Source of the DNA: Actinoplanes xinjiangensis
GTDB lineage: Bacteria > Actinomycetota > Actinomycetes > Mycobacteriales > Micromonosporaceae
NCBI RefSeq assembly: GCF_003148685.1
Contig: NZ_QGGR01000041.1
Location: forward strand, 1-64,000
Direction: 5' to 3'
Length of the DNA stretch: 64,000 bases
Every line of letters starts with the position of its first letter. The stretch's first letter is position 1. A program made the position numbers and the translations under genes. Under the pieces are notes generated by a model. It saw only the letters and a program-made list of their open reading frames with translations. It was not told the origin of the DNA and made no database searches. Below are positions 43,026 to 52,188 of the stretch, one piece after another.

Positions 43026-43051
43026 CTCGTTCATTGAAAGGAACCGTTCCC

Positions 43052-44221
43052 GTGCACATCGCCATGGTCAGCATCCCGTTCCCCGGCCACGTCAACCCGA
43101 GCATCGAGGTCATCCGTGAGCTGGTCGCCCGCGGCCATCGGGTCACCTACGCCAACGATCCGTCCTGGGCCGCGGCCGTCGAGGCGGTGGGCGCCGAACT
43201 CAAGCCGTACCGGTCGAGGCTTCCCGCCGGCGACGACTGGGACGGCGACATGATCGACCACCTGACACTGTTCCTGGACGACGCGATCGCGATGCTCCCG
43301 CAGCTGCGCGACGCCTACTCCGGCGACCGGCCCGACCTGTTCCTCTACGACATCGCCGGAGCACCGGCCCGCCTGCTGGCCGAGCAGTGGGGCATCCCGT
43401 CGATGCAGGTCTCCCCCACGTTCGTCGCCTGGGACGGCTACGAGCGGGAGATGGGACCGATGATCGAGCAGATGCGGGCCGACCCGCGCGGCGCCGCCTA
43501 CTACGAGCGGTTCGAGCGGTGGCTGACCGATCAGAAGTCGACGATCACCGACAGCGCCGTCTTCCAGGGCCGCCCCGACCGCGGGCTGGTCCTGATCCCC
43601 CGGGCCATGCAGCCGTACGCCGACCGCGTCGACGAGAAGGTCTTCCGGTTCGCCGGCCCGATCCTCGGCGACCGCGCCGACCAGGGCGACTGGACCCGGC
43701 CCGCGGACGCGGAGAACGTGCTGCTCGTCTCGCTCGGCTCCACGTTCACCGACCACCCGGACTTCTACCGCACCTGTGTGACGGCGTTCGCCGGCCTGCC
43801 CGGCTGGCACATCGTGCTCCAGATCGGCAGACACGTCGACGAGGCGGTGCTCGGTGAGGTACCGGCCAACGTCGAGGTCCACCGCTGGGTGCCGCAGCTG
43901 CGGATCCTGCGCCAGGCCGACGCGTTCCTCACCCACGGCGGCATGGGCGGCTCGGTCGAAGGTCTGTACTGCGGCACGCCGATGCTCGTCGCGCCGCAGG
44001 CCGCCGATCAGTTCGGCAACGCCGAACGACTGGTCGAACTGGGGGTGGCCCGGCAGATCGACACCGCGATCAGCGCGGCGCAGCTGCGGGAGACGTTCCA
44101 GGACCTGATCAACGACCCGGAGGTACGCCGGGCGAGCGCCGGGATCAGCCGGGAACTACGAGCCAACAGCGGAGCCGGGTACGCCGCGACGCTCGTGGAG
44201 AACGCCGCGGCGCTCAGGTAG
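43052..44221 (+). CDS. macrolide-family glycosyltransferase
   Basis: A 389-aa GT-B enzyme of the OleD/Mgt group, which inactivates macrolides by adding a sugar from a UDP donor, or decorates natural products. The N-terminal MHIAMVSIPFPGHVNPSIEV carries the acceptor-side His after PGH. The donor-binding signature is FLTHGGMGGSVEGLYCGTPM with VAPQAADQFGNAERL. The GTG at 43052 is placed by AAAGGA upstream; a TTG at 43034 is an alternative. No biosynthetic cluster is near, so resistance under TetR control is the likely role. Confidence 0.88.
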   Translation: MHIAMVSIPFPGHVNPSIEVIRELVARGHRVTYANDPSWAAAVEAVGAELKPYRSRLPAGDDWDGDMIDHLTLFLDDAIAMLPQLRDAYSGDRPDLFLYDIAGAPARLLAEQWGIPSMQVSPTFVAWDGYEREMGPMIEQMRADPRGAAYYERFERWLTDQKSTITDSAVFQGRPDRGLVLIPRAMQPYADRVDEKVFRFAGPILGDRADQGDWTRPADAENVLLVSLGSTFTDHPDFYRTCVTAFAGLPGWHIVLQIGRHVDEAVLGEVPANVEVHRWVPQLRILRQADAFLTHGGMGGSVEGLYCGTPMLVAPQAADQFGNAERLVELGVARQIDTAISAAQLRETFQDLINDPEVRRASAGISRELRANSGAGYAATLVENAAALR

Positions 44222-44260
44222 GCCGGCGCGGTGCCGGTACGGGAACGCCGCGGCGTGACG

Positions 44261-44839
44261 TCAGGCGGCCGGGAGGACGGTCCAGCCGGTGTCGCGGGCC
44301 CGTGCCGCGGCCAGGACGCCGGCGACCGCGGCCGCGTTGGTGATCTCGCCGCGGAAGACCATGGCGACACACTCGTCCAGGTCGACGCGGCGCACCTCCA
44401 GGTCGGCCTCCTCGGCGGTCCGCTCGTGCCGGTCCGCTGGGGGCACCGGAGCCAGGTCGCGGGCGAGGAAGACCCGGACCGACTCGTCGGCGAAGCCGGG
44501 CGAGGTGTGCAGATCGATCAGCCGGTCGATCCGGCCGGCCGTGAGGTCGACCTCCTCGGCCAGCTCCCGGGCCGCGGTGAGCGTCTCGTCCTCACCGACC
44601 ACGTCACGCAGCCCGGCCGGCAGCTCCCACAGGTGCCGGCCGACCGGGTGCCGGTACTGCTTGATCAGCACCACCCGGTCCTGCTCGTCGAGCGCGACCA
44701 CGACGACGGCGCCGCGGTTCTCCACCACGTCGCGGGCCGCGGTGCTGCCGTCGGACATGGTGACCTGGTCGGTGTAGACCGAGAAGATCGCGCCGTGGTA
44801 CCGCTCGGCCCGGGACACCGTCTCGTGGGCGAAACCCAT
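44261..44839 (-). CDS. NUDIX hydrolase, ADP-ribose pyrophosphatase type
   Basis: A 192-aa hydrolase that cleaves ADP-ribose or similar nucleotide sugars. The nudix box is in GLRDVVGEDETLTAARELAEEVDL split around the REL-x-EE core, preceded by the substrate-binding QYRHPVGRHLWELPAG. The ATG at 44839 is 1 bp after the pyrG stop, so it is translated from the same message. This pairing with pyrG is common in actinobacteria. Confidence 0.92.
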   Translation of the reverse strand: MGFAHETVSRAERYHGAIFSVYTDQVTMSDGSTAARDVVENRGAVVVVALDEQDRVVLIKQYRHPVGRHLWELPAGLRDVVGEDETLTAARELAEEVDLTAGRIDRLIDLHTSPGFADESVRVFLARDLAPVPPADRHERTAEEADLEVRRVDLDECVAMVFRGEITNAAAVAGVLAAARARDTGWTVLPAA

Positions 44840-44840
44840 C

Positions 44841-46535
44841 TCAGGAGGCCTCGGGGACGTCGATCTCGACCGGCAGCTCGTCCGCCGCCGCATACACGAT
44901 CGCCGCCTTGACCAGGCCGTCGAAGAGCGGGTGCGGCCGGGTCGGGCGGCTCTTCAGCTCCGGGTGCGCCTGGGTCGCCACGAAGTACGGGTGCACCTCC
45001 CGGTCCAGCTCGATGAACTCGACCAGCCGCCCGTCCGGGGACGTGCCGGAGAACACCAGACCGGACTGCGCCAGTTTGTCGCGGAAGTCGTTGTTCACCT
45101 CGTAGCGGTGCCGGTGCCGCTCGGAGATGCTCGTCGCGCCGTACACCTCGGCGACGATCGAGCCCTCCTTCAGCTTCGCCGGGTAGGCGCCGAGCCGCAT
45201 CGTGCCGCCCAGATCACCCTTGCCCGCGACGATGTCCTCCTGGTCGGCCATCGTCGAGATGACCGGGTAGGACGCCTTCTCGTCGAACTCGACCGAGTTG
45301 GCACCGGCGAGCCCGGCCAGGTTGCGGGCGGCGTCGATGGTCATGCACTGGAGACCCAGGCACAGGCCGAGGATCGGGATCCGGTTCTCCCGGGCGTACC
45401 GCGACGTGTTGACCTTGCCCTCGATGCCGCGCACGCCGAAGCCGCCCGGGATGACGATGCCGTCGGCGCCCTTCAGAGCGGCCGCGGCGCCGGCCGGGGT
45501 GACACAGTCGTCGCTCGGCACCCACCGCAGCTGGATCTTCACGGTGTTACCGAAGCCGGCCGCCCGGATCGCCTCGCTGACCGACAGGTACGCGTCCGGC
45601 AGATCGACGTACTTGCCGACGAGCGCGATCGTGATCGTGCGCTTCGGGTGGTGCACCCGCTCCAGCAGGTCGTTCCACGTCTTCCAGTTGACGTCCCGGA
45701 AGGACAGCCCCAGACGGCGCACCACATACGCGTCCAGGCCCTCGTCGTGCAGCACCTTCGGGATGTCGTAGATGCTCGGCGCGTCCGGGCAGGCGATGAC
45801 GGCCTCGACGTCGACGTCGCAGTAGAGCGCGAGCTTGTGCTTCATCTTCTCCGGGATCTCCCGGTCACTGCGGCAGATCAGGGCGTCCGGCTGGATACCG
45901 ATGTTGCGCAGCGCGGCCACCGAGTGCTGGGTGGGCTTGGTCTTCAGCTCACCCGACGGGGCCAGGTAGGGCACCAGCGACACATGCAGGTAGAAGACGT
46001 GGTCCCGGCCGACCTCGTGGCGGACCTGACGGATCGCCTCCAGGAACGGCAGGGACTCCATGTCGCCGACCGTGCCGCCGACCTCGGTGATCACCACGTC
46101 CGGGACGTTGCCGTTCTCGTCCGGGTCGGCCATCGCGAAGATCCGGCTCTTGATCTCGTTCGTGATGTGCGGGATGACCTGGACGGTGTCACCGAGATAC
46201 TCGCCACGCCGCTCCCGGGCGATGACCGCCGAGTAGACCTGGCCGGTCGTCACGTTCGCCTTGCCGGAGAGGTCACGGTCCAGGAATCGCTCGTAGTGAC
46301 CGACGTCGAGGTCGGTCTCCGCCCCGTCCTCGGTGACGAAGACCTCACCATGCTGGAACGGGTTCATCGTCCCCGGGTCGACGTTCAGGTAGGGGTCCAG
46401 CTTCTGCATCACGACGCGCAGACCGCGGGCGGTGAGCAGATTGCCGAGGCTGGAGGCGGTGAGGCCCTTACCCAGCGAGGAGGCGACGCCCCCGGTGACG
46501 AAGATGTGCCGCGTGTCGCGCACTGTTGAGGCCAA
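44841..46535 (-). CDS. pyrG: CTP synthase
   Basis: A 564-aa amidoligase making CTP from UTP with glutamine. The synthetase domain begins HIFVTGGVASSLGKGLTASS with PYLNVDPGTMNPFQHGEVFV. The glutaminase domain has the oxyanion Gly and nucleophilic Cys in LGLCLGLQCM and the His/Glu in QAHPELKSRP. The TTG at 46535 is preferred because GGGAG lies at the right distance and the family usually starts shortly before the TRHIFVTGG segment; the ATG at 46562 has no clear site. Confidence 0.96.
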   Translation of the reverse strand: MASTVRDTRHIFVTGGVASSLGKGLTASSLGNLLTARGLRVVMQKLDPYLNVDPGTMNPFQHGEVFVTEDGAETDLDVGHYERFLDRDLSGKANVTTGQVYSAVIARERRGEYLGDTVQVIPHITNEIKSRIFAMADPDENGNVPDVVITEVGGTVGDMESLPFLEAIRQVRHEVGRDHVFYLHVSLVPYLAPSGELKTKPTQHSVAALRNIGIQPDALICRSDREIPEKMKHKLALYCDVDVEAVIACPDAPSIYDIPKVLHDEGLDAYVVRRLGLSFRDVNWKTWNDLLERVHHPKRTITIALVGKYVDLPDAYLSVSEAIRAAGFGNTVKIQLRWVPSDDCVTPAGAAAALKGADGIVIPGGFGVRGIEGKVNTSRYARENRIPILGLCLGLQCMTIDAARNLAGLAGANSVEFDEKASYPVISTMADQEDIVAGKGDLGGTMRLGAYPAKLKEGSIVAEVYGATSISERHRHRYEVNNDFRDKLAQSGLVFSGTSPDGRLVEFIELDREVHPYFVATQAHPELKSRPTRPHPLFDGLVKAAIVYAAADELPVEIDVPEAS

Positions 46536-46655
46536 GGCCCGCTCCCGTGGTCGCCGTTTCATCGGTTCTTGCGGCCGGGGCAGGACCCCATCCACGGGAG
46601 TTCACCGTAACACTGTTTGTCGGCAGCTCCACGTTCGGGCTGGTGGGCGTGCGTG

Positions 46656-49100
46656 TCATGAGACGGTTACCGGATCATCGTCGGATTTACGTAGTAACGG
46701 CCCGCCCGGCCCGTCCGTCTCACCCGGTGGCGGCGTCCGGTCGGCGGCGTGCAACAGCACCCGCAGCGCCGTCAGCACCGCCACCGGCACCGCCGCGGCG
46801 GCCGCCGCACCGGCCGATCCGAGAGCCGTGCCACCGAGCACCCCGGCGATCACCGTCGCCACCGCGGTCCCGGCCACCCCGCCCCGGACCGCCGGATGCA
46901 GGCCGTAGACCCGGTTCAGGCCGCCCCACGGGGAGAACTGGCAGAACGCCAGCATCGCCGCGCCCAGCAGAGCCAGCAGGGTCAGCGGACTGTCCACCAG
47001 CGCCTGCCCGTTCGCGGCCGCGGCCCGCTGCACCGACGGCCCGGCCGTACCGTCGGCCAGCGAGGTCAGGAACCGGCCCAGCGTGCCCTGCTCCAACGGC
47101 GCCCGCCGCAGGTCGAGCACCGCGAACGTGATGGTCACCACGACACCGGTCAGCGCCGCCCACGCGATCCGCGGGAAGGTCAGCCAGCCACCGGTGCTGA
47201 TCGCCGCCGCCACACACGCCCCGGCGGTCACCGCGATCGCGCCCACCGGATCCGCGCCCATGTGGCCACTGCCGACCATCACCACACCCAGGCCACCGAA
47301 GATCACCATGACCAGCGGCCGCCAGCGCCGGGTCACCCACTGCGCCAGCGAGCCGGCCAGCAGGAACAACCCGGCCACGAACACACCCAGCCCGACACCG
47401 CCGAGCCCGGCATAACGAACGCCGTGCACCGCCGAATAGCCGGCCACCCCGTTCAGCTGCAACCGCGCCCCGGTCGCCAGGTCCACCGTCACCACCAGCA
47501 CCGCCACCGCGGCGGCCGCGGCCATCGGCCACAACGTGCGCGGATACCGCGGCGCCAGCCGGATCAGCAGCGTCCCCAGGATCATCAGCGCGGCCGTCGC
47601 CGACCCGAACATCCAGGCCGGATGCGCGCTGCTCCACCATGGGACCACGTCGGCGAGCAGCGCCGCCGGGATCGCCAGCCCACCCGCCAGCAACGCCGCC
47701 TCGGCCAGGTCGACCAGGCGGCGCGGCGGCAGCGGCGGGCCCAGCGGACCGGCGTGCCGGCGGGCCCGGACCAGAACCGGGATCACCGCCACGAAGAGGA
47801 CCGCCTGAAGGATCGCCAGCACGGTGAAGAAGATCTCGGCGACACCACGCTGGGCGATCGCCCGCCGGTCGGCGTCCTGCCCGCCCTGCATGGCCCCGGC
47901 CGGATCAACGGTACGGCCCGGCGAGACCGCCGCGGGGTAACCGGCGAACAGCTTCTCCGGCACCGGCCTGCCGAGCGCCGCCAGCACCGTCGGGGCCAGA
48001 TCGACCAGCTGGAGGTAGCCCTCCCGGCCGGTGCCGGCCGAGGTCAGCCAGCCGGTCTCCCAGCCCGGACCCTCGGCGATCGCCACGTGCAGGCGGGAGG
48101 TGGCCTCGGTGTCGGCGAGCCCGGCGATCAGCATCAGCGAGTGCGGAGGGCGGGCGGCGAGGACCCGGGCGAGGGTACGGTCGGCGGCCTCCACCGCGGC
48201 CCGGCGCTCCGCACCGGCACCGTTGATCGTGCCCAGGTCCACGATGCTCAGGACACAGTCGCGCAGCAGCCTGGCCGGTTCGGCCGGAAGCTCGGGGACG
48301 TAACGGTCGACCCGGCCGAACGGGCGGGCCGCGGCGATCGCCGCACCCGGGCCGACGGCGACCGTGCAGCGCACCGACTCGGCCAGCGCGCCGGGCGTCG
48401 TACCGTACGGCAACCGGTCCTGGTTGGTCCGGACCACGGTCGGCTGGTCGGTGAGGTTGGCGCCGATCCCGTCCGGCCGGACGAGTCTCGGCTCCGCGGC
48501 CGGACAGCGGCCGGAGACGGCCCGGGTGTCCCAGGCCGCGTAGTTGCCGGCGCCCAGCGTCAGCCAGCCGTCCGACGGGCAGGTCACCGCGTGCGCCGAC
48601 CGCACCGACAGCCAGCCCACCGAGCCTTTCGACGCCTCCTGCCACAGTGCCGGGGTGCGCTGCGGGTCCAGGTCCTCCCAGCGCAGGCCGGCCGCGGCCG
48701 CGACCACCACGTAGTCGGCGTCGCCGCCGTGCTGCCGCTCGGCCGGCCGGAGTGCGAGCACGGCGAGGCTGGCTGCCGCGACCAGAGCCACCATCAGGTA
48801 CGGCACCCACGCCGCTACCAACGGCCGGCGCGGTGTGCCGGGTTTCCGGACGCGCCGTAACCGGTCTAGCAGGGTCCTTGGCGTCTCCGCCTTCACCGCC
48901 GGGACGGCTTCCGCGGGTCGCGCCGGTCCGGGTTCCCGTTTCCCAGGATCCGGCCGGTCCGGCCCCGACCCTTCCGGCCCCGATGCGGCCGGATCATTTT
49001 CGGTCGGCTCCGCTTTGCTCGGCTCCGGCTTACTCGGATCCGATTTGTTCGGTTCAGTCTGATTCGGGTCTGTTCCGTTCGGGTCCGGGTTCACGGTCAC
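46656..49100 (-). CDS. large membrane protein with phosphatase/sulfatase-like extracellular domain
   Basis: An 814-aa protein. The first 90 residues are a cytoplasmic tail rich in Pro, Asp and Glu, with TEPNKSDPSKPEPSK-like repeats. One helix (VPYLMVALVAAASLAVLAL) leads to an extracellular domain of about 300 residues that resembles alkaline-phosphatase-superfamily lipoteichoic or phosphonate enzymes (DYVVVAAAAGLRW, YLQLVDLAPTVLAALG) but lacks an obvious catalytic Thr. About ten more helices follow. The GTG overlaps the glycosyltransferase stop (GTGA). Together with MurJ and the glycosyltransferase it suggests envelope polymer assembly. The precise role is unknown. Confidence 0.7.
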   Translation of the reverse strand: MTVNPDPNGTDPNQTEPNKSDPSKPEPSKAEPTENDPAASGPEGSGPDRPDPGKREPGPARPAEAVPAVKAETPRTLLDRLRRVRKPGTPRRPLVAAWVPYLMVALVAAASLAVLALRPAERQHGGDADYVVVAAAAGLRWEDLDPQRTPALWQEASKGSVGWLSVRSAHAVTCPSDGWLTLGAGNYAAWDTRAVSGRCPAAEPRLVRPDGIGANLTDQPTVVRTNQDRLPYGTTPGALAESVRCTVAVGPGAAIAAARPFGRVDRYVPELPAEPARLLRDCVLSIVDLGTINGAGAERRAAVEAADRTLARVLAARPPHSLMLIAGLADTEATSRLHVAIAEGPGWETGWLTSAGTGREGYLQLVDLAPTVLAALGRPVPEKLFAGYPAAVSPGRTVDPAGAMQGGQDADRRAIAQRGVAEIFFTVLAILQAVLFVAVIPVLVRARRHAGPLGPPLPPRRLVDLAEAALLAGGLAIPAALLADVVPWWSSAHPAWMFGSATAALMILGTLLIRLAPRYPRTLWPMAAAAAVAVLVVTVDLATGARLQLNGVAGYSAVHGVRYAGLGGVGLGVFVAGLFLLAGSLAQWVTRRWRPLVMVIFGGLGVVMVGSGHMGADPVGAIAVTAGACVAAAISTGGWLTFPRIAWAALTGVVVTITFAVLDLRRAPLEQGTLGRFLTSLADGTAGPSVQRAAAANGQALVDSPLTLLALLGAAMLAFCQFSPWGGLNRVYGLHPAVRGGVAGTAVATVIAGVLGGTALGSAGAAAAAAVPVAVLTALRVLLHAADRTPPPGETDGPGGPLLRKSDDDPVTVS

Positions 49101-50209
49101 CGGCGGACCGCCGCGACCTCTGCGTAGCCCGACAGCACGTCCGCCACCACGTCCTCCTCGGTCGGCCAGCCGGCGGCCTGTCGCGGCCCGCGGGCGGCGT
49201 AGTCGGCACGCAACGCCGGATCGCCGAGCAGCCGCCGGACCGCCTCGTCCAGCGCGTCGAGATCATTCGGCGGGATCTGCACCGCCGCGTCGCCGACCAG
49301 GCCGGGCAGCCCACCGACCGCCGTGGTGACCAGCGGCACCCCGGCGTGCAGCGCCTCCTGCGCGAACAGCTGCCGCGCCTCCCAGTCGCTGGTGATCACC
49401 GCCAGGTCGGCGCCGAGCAGCAGATCTGGCACATCGGTACGGTGCCCGAGCAGGTGAACCGGAGCGTGCAGCATCGACGCGCGCTGCGCCAGCGGCATGT
49501 AGCTGGGCCCGGAGCCGGCGATCACCACGACCGGGGCCGGGGTGAGGTCACGCCACCGGGCGGCGGCGTCGATCAGCAGGTCGTGGTGTTTCTGCGGGTG
49601 CAGCCGGCCGACCGACAGGATCAGCGGGGTGTCGCCGCGCAGCCCGAACTCGGCACGCACCGCCGACCGGGTCCGCTTGGGCGGCGCCAGCTGGGACGTC
49701 GCGACGGGGCCCAGCCGGGCGTTGCGGGCGCCGAGTGCCACCGCCCGGTGCACCAGGTCGTCGGAGGCGCCGAGGGTCAACATGGCGTTGCGCGCCACGA
49801 TCCGCTCCAGCAGGGCTCCGGCCTGGCCTTTCAGCCCACGCGCGAGGACCGCGTTGTGCCAGGTGACCACCAGGGGTACGCCGGTCCGCGCGACCGAGGC
49901 CACGAAAGCGGCCCGCAGCCCGTGCGCGTGGATCACCTCGGCGTCACGTCCCGTGATCGCCCGGCGCAGCTGCCGGATCGCGCCGGAGTCCTGCGGGCCG
50001 GGGTCGGCCGGGATCTCCACCACCGCGAAGTCGATGCCGCTCGCCGTGAACCCGAAGTGCTGGTCGACCGCGGACGGCCCGCACACCAGCACCCGGCAGC
50101 CGGTGGCGACCAGACCGCGGGCCAGGGAGGCGACGTGCTGGCCGATCCCGCCGGTACTGGACGCCACCACCAGCACGACCGAGCCGCGCCACTCCCCGTC
50201 GCTGCTCAC
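49097..50209 (-). CDS. family 4 glycosyltransferase
   Basis: A 370-aa GT-B enzyme that transfers a nucleotide sugar, probably in envelope glycan or exopolysaccharide synthesis. The N-terminal GGIGQHVASLARGL is the acceptor-side Gly-rich loop. ILSVGRLHPQKHHDLLIDA and the donor-binding VITSDWEARQLFAQEALHAGVPLV are typical of GT4. The GTG at 50209 is the best start. It is separated from murJ by a 323-bp gap filled with a short tandem repeat and is coupled to the next membrane protein. Confidence 0.9.
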   Translation of the reverse strand: MSSDGEWRGSVVLVVASSTGGIGQHVASLARGLVATGCRVLVCGPSAVDQHFGFTASGIDFAVVEIPADPGPQDSGAIRQLRRAITGRDAEVIHAHGLRAAFVASVARTGVPLVVTWHNAVLARGLKGQAGALLERIVARNAMLTLGASDDLVHRAVALGARNARLGPVATSQLAPPKRTRSAVRAEFGLRGDTPLILSVGRLHPQKHHDLLIDAAARWRDLTPAPVVVIAGSGPSYMPLAQRASMLHAPVHLLGHRTDVPDLLLGADLAVITSDWEARQLFAQEALHAGVPLVTTAVGGLPGLVGDAAVQIPPNDLDALDEAVRRLLGDPALRADYAARGPRQAAGWPTEEDVVADVLSGYAEVAAVRR

Positions 50210-50249
50210 GACCCGCCAACCCCTCTCGTCCGTTACCAAGGCCCGGCCA

Positions 50250-50500
50250 GGATCTCGCACCCGGATCGGGCAGGATCCCGCACCCCCCGGTACCGCCGGC
50301 CAGGATCTTGCATCCGCACCGTCCGGAATCCCCCTCCGTACCGGCAAGGATCTTGCATCCGCACCGCAGGGAATCCTGATCCCGGCGACCGGAATCTTGC
50401 ATCCGCACCCGCCGAGATCCCGATCCCCACCGGCCGGAATCTTGCCTCCGCACCGGCTGGGATCCCCATCCCCGCCGGCCGGGATCCTGCATCCGGGTCG
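50250..50500. repeat. 45-bp-period tandem repeat (minisatellite)
   Basis: The gene-free stretch 50210-50532 contains a core close to GGATCTTGCATCCGCACC at about 50250, 50273, 50303, 50348, 50392, 50437 and 50482. The last five are spaced 44-45 bp apart. The spacers also resemble each other (GGGAATCCCGATCCC type), so this is a degenerate tandem repeat. Any regulatory function for the glycosyltransferase gene is unknown. Confidence 0.75.
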
Positions 50501-50532
50501 GCGTGCCGCCCGGGAACCCGGCTGTCCGTCCC

Positions 50533-52188
50533 CTATCTGCGGAGCCGTCCGGCCAGGGCCGCCGCCGGTGGGCCGAGATCACGCCGGTCCAGCACGAAGG
50601 CGACGCCGAGGAACACCACGGCGACCGCCACACCGCCCAGCATGCCCTCAACGAGGCTGCCCAGCACGCCCGGGGTGGGCCAGAAAGCCGCCCGCAGACC
50701 GGCCACCGCACCCCACCCGGCGGCGCCGGCGGCGGCTGCCGCGAGTACCGCGGTGATCAGCGCCCGGCTGAGACCGGCCAGCGCGGCGGGCCCGGCGGCG
50801 CGGCGGACGGCCAGGACCAGCAGCAGTCCGGTCACGGTCATGCCGATCGCGTTGGCGAGCCCGAGACCGAACACCTCGCCCCCCGGAACCGGCGCCGCCG
50901 TGACGACGATCACGACCGCAGCGGCGGTGAGCCATCCCACGGCCGAGGCCACCGCGGCGGCCACCGTCGCCCCCCGCGCGTAGAGGGCCCGGGACAGCAG
51001 CGCGAACAGTGCGTAGCCGAGCAGGCCGGGCGCGAACCCGATCACGCCGGGTGCCGCGTTCGGTGCGCCCATCAGTGCGGTCATCGGGACGGCGAGACCG
51101 GCCAGCGCGGCGATGCCGAGGCCGGCCAGCAGCACCACGGAACGGGCGGTACCGGCCAGCGAGGTGGCATAACCCGCCTCGTCACCCCGCGCGACCGCCG
51201 CGGACAACCGTGGATAGACCGCGGTCGCCAGCGGGACCGCGAGCACCGCCCACGGCAGCAGGAACAGGGTCTGCGCCGTGCTGTAGGGCGTCATCTGCAG
51301 CGCGGCCAGGCCGACGATCAGTGCGGCCACCACCTGCTGGGCTCCGACCGTCACCGCACCGGCCCAGCCGAGCCGTACCGCCTGCCGCCCCTCCTCGCCG
51401 GGGAAACGGAACGACGGCCGCAGCCGCAGCCCGAGCCGGCTCACCGGGATCACCAGGCAGAGGCTGAGCGCCACGACCCCGAGGGTGGTGCCCACCGACA
51501 GCGTCAGCTCACCGGCCCGGCTCAGGCCGGCGAACCCGCTCCGCGCCCCGTCGATCCCGGCATAGGTGAGGTAGGCCGTCATCACCGTCAGGCTCGACAG
51601 CAGCGGCGCGATCACCGGCCAGGCGAAGCGGTGGTGCGCCTGGAGGACACCGGTCAGCACGATCCCGACGCCGTAGAGCGGCAGCTGCGGTGCGAAGATC
51701 CGCAGCATCCGCGCGGCGACCTCCTGCTGTTCCGGCGGCACGTCGCCGAGCAGTCCGGCGACCGGGCCCGCCACGAGCAGCAGCACCACCGTCAGCGGGA
51801 CGGTCAGCACCAGCACCCAGGTCAGCAGGGCGGACGTGATCCGGTCGGCGCGGTCCCGGTCCCCGGTCGCGACCGCACCGGCCAGCAGCGGCACCACGAG
51901 ACTGGCCAGGGCCCCGCCGGCGGCGAGTTCGAACACGATGTTCGGGATCAGGTTGGCGGCCAGGTAGAGGCTGGCGAGGCCGCCGTCCACCTCACCGTTG
52001 CCGACCGTGTAGAGGAACACCGTGGTCCGGCCGAAGCCGGCGAGCCTGGCCAGGATGGTGAGGATCGAGATCAGCGCGGCGGCACCGGCGAGCCTGCCCG
52101 CCGTACCCCTGGAGGGTCCGGAAGTGACCGGGGGCCCGGACGAAGCCGGAGACGCGGCAGCCGCGCCGGTGTCGGAGGGCCGCGTCAC
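50533..52188 (-). CDS. murJ: lipid II flippase MurJ
   Basis: A 551-aa MOP-superfamily flippase of the MurJ/MviN type with about 14 helices. Conserved parts: ILARLAGFGRTTVFLYTVG, AANLIPNIVFELAAGGALA, RIFAPQLPLYGVGIVLTGV and LPWAVLAVPLATAVYPRLS. It moves lipid-linked peptidoglycan precursors, or a related polyprenyl-linked glycan, across the membrane. The N-terminal 45 residues are Pro/Ser-rich. The GTG overlaps the MraY-like gene stop (GTGA). A second MurJ may exist elsewhere, so its substrate could be another lipid-linked glycan. Confidence 0.88.
   Translation of the reverse strand: MTRPSDTGAAAASPASSGPPVTSGPSRGTAGRLAGAAALISILTILARLAGFGRTTVFLYTVGNGEVDGGLASLYLAANLIPNIVFELAAGGALASLVVPLLAGAVATGDRDRADRITSALLTWVLVLTVPLTVVLLLVAGPVAGLLGDVPPEQQEVAARMLRIFAPQLPLYGVGIVLTGVLQAHHRFAWPVIAPLLSSLTVMTAYLTYAGIDGARSGFAGLSRAGELTLSVGTTLGVVALSLCLVIPVSRLGLRLRPSFRFPGEEGRQAVRLGWAGAVTVGAQQVVAALIVGLAALQMTPYSTAQTLFLLPWAVLAVPLATAVYPRLSAAVARGDEAGYATSLAGTARSVVLLAGLGIAALAGLAVPMTALMGAPNAAPGVIGFAPGLLGYALFALLSRALYARGATVAAAVASAVGWLTAAAVVIVVTAAPVPGGEVFGLGLANAIGMTVTGLLLVLAVRRAAGPAALAGLSRALITAVLAAAAAGAAGWGAVAGLRAAFWPTPGVLGSLVEGMLGGVAVAVVFLGVAFVLDRRDLGPPAAALAGRLRR

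Noticed and set aside
50250..50500. Possible CRISPR array
   Set aside because: The spacers resemble each other, repeats are degenerate, and no cas genes are present; it is a tandem repeat.
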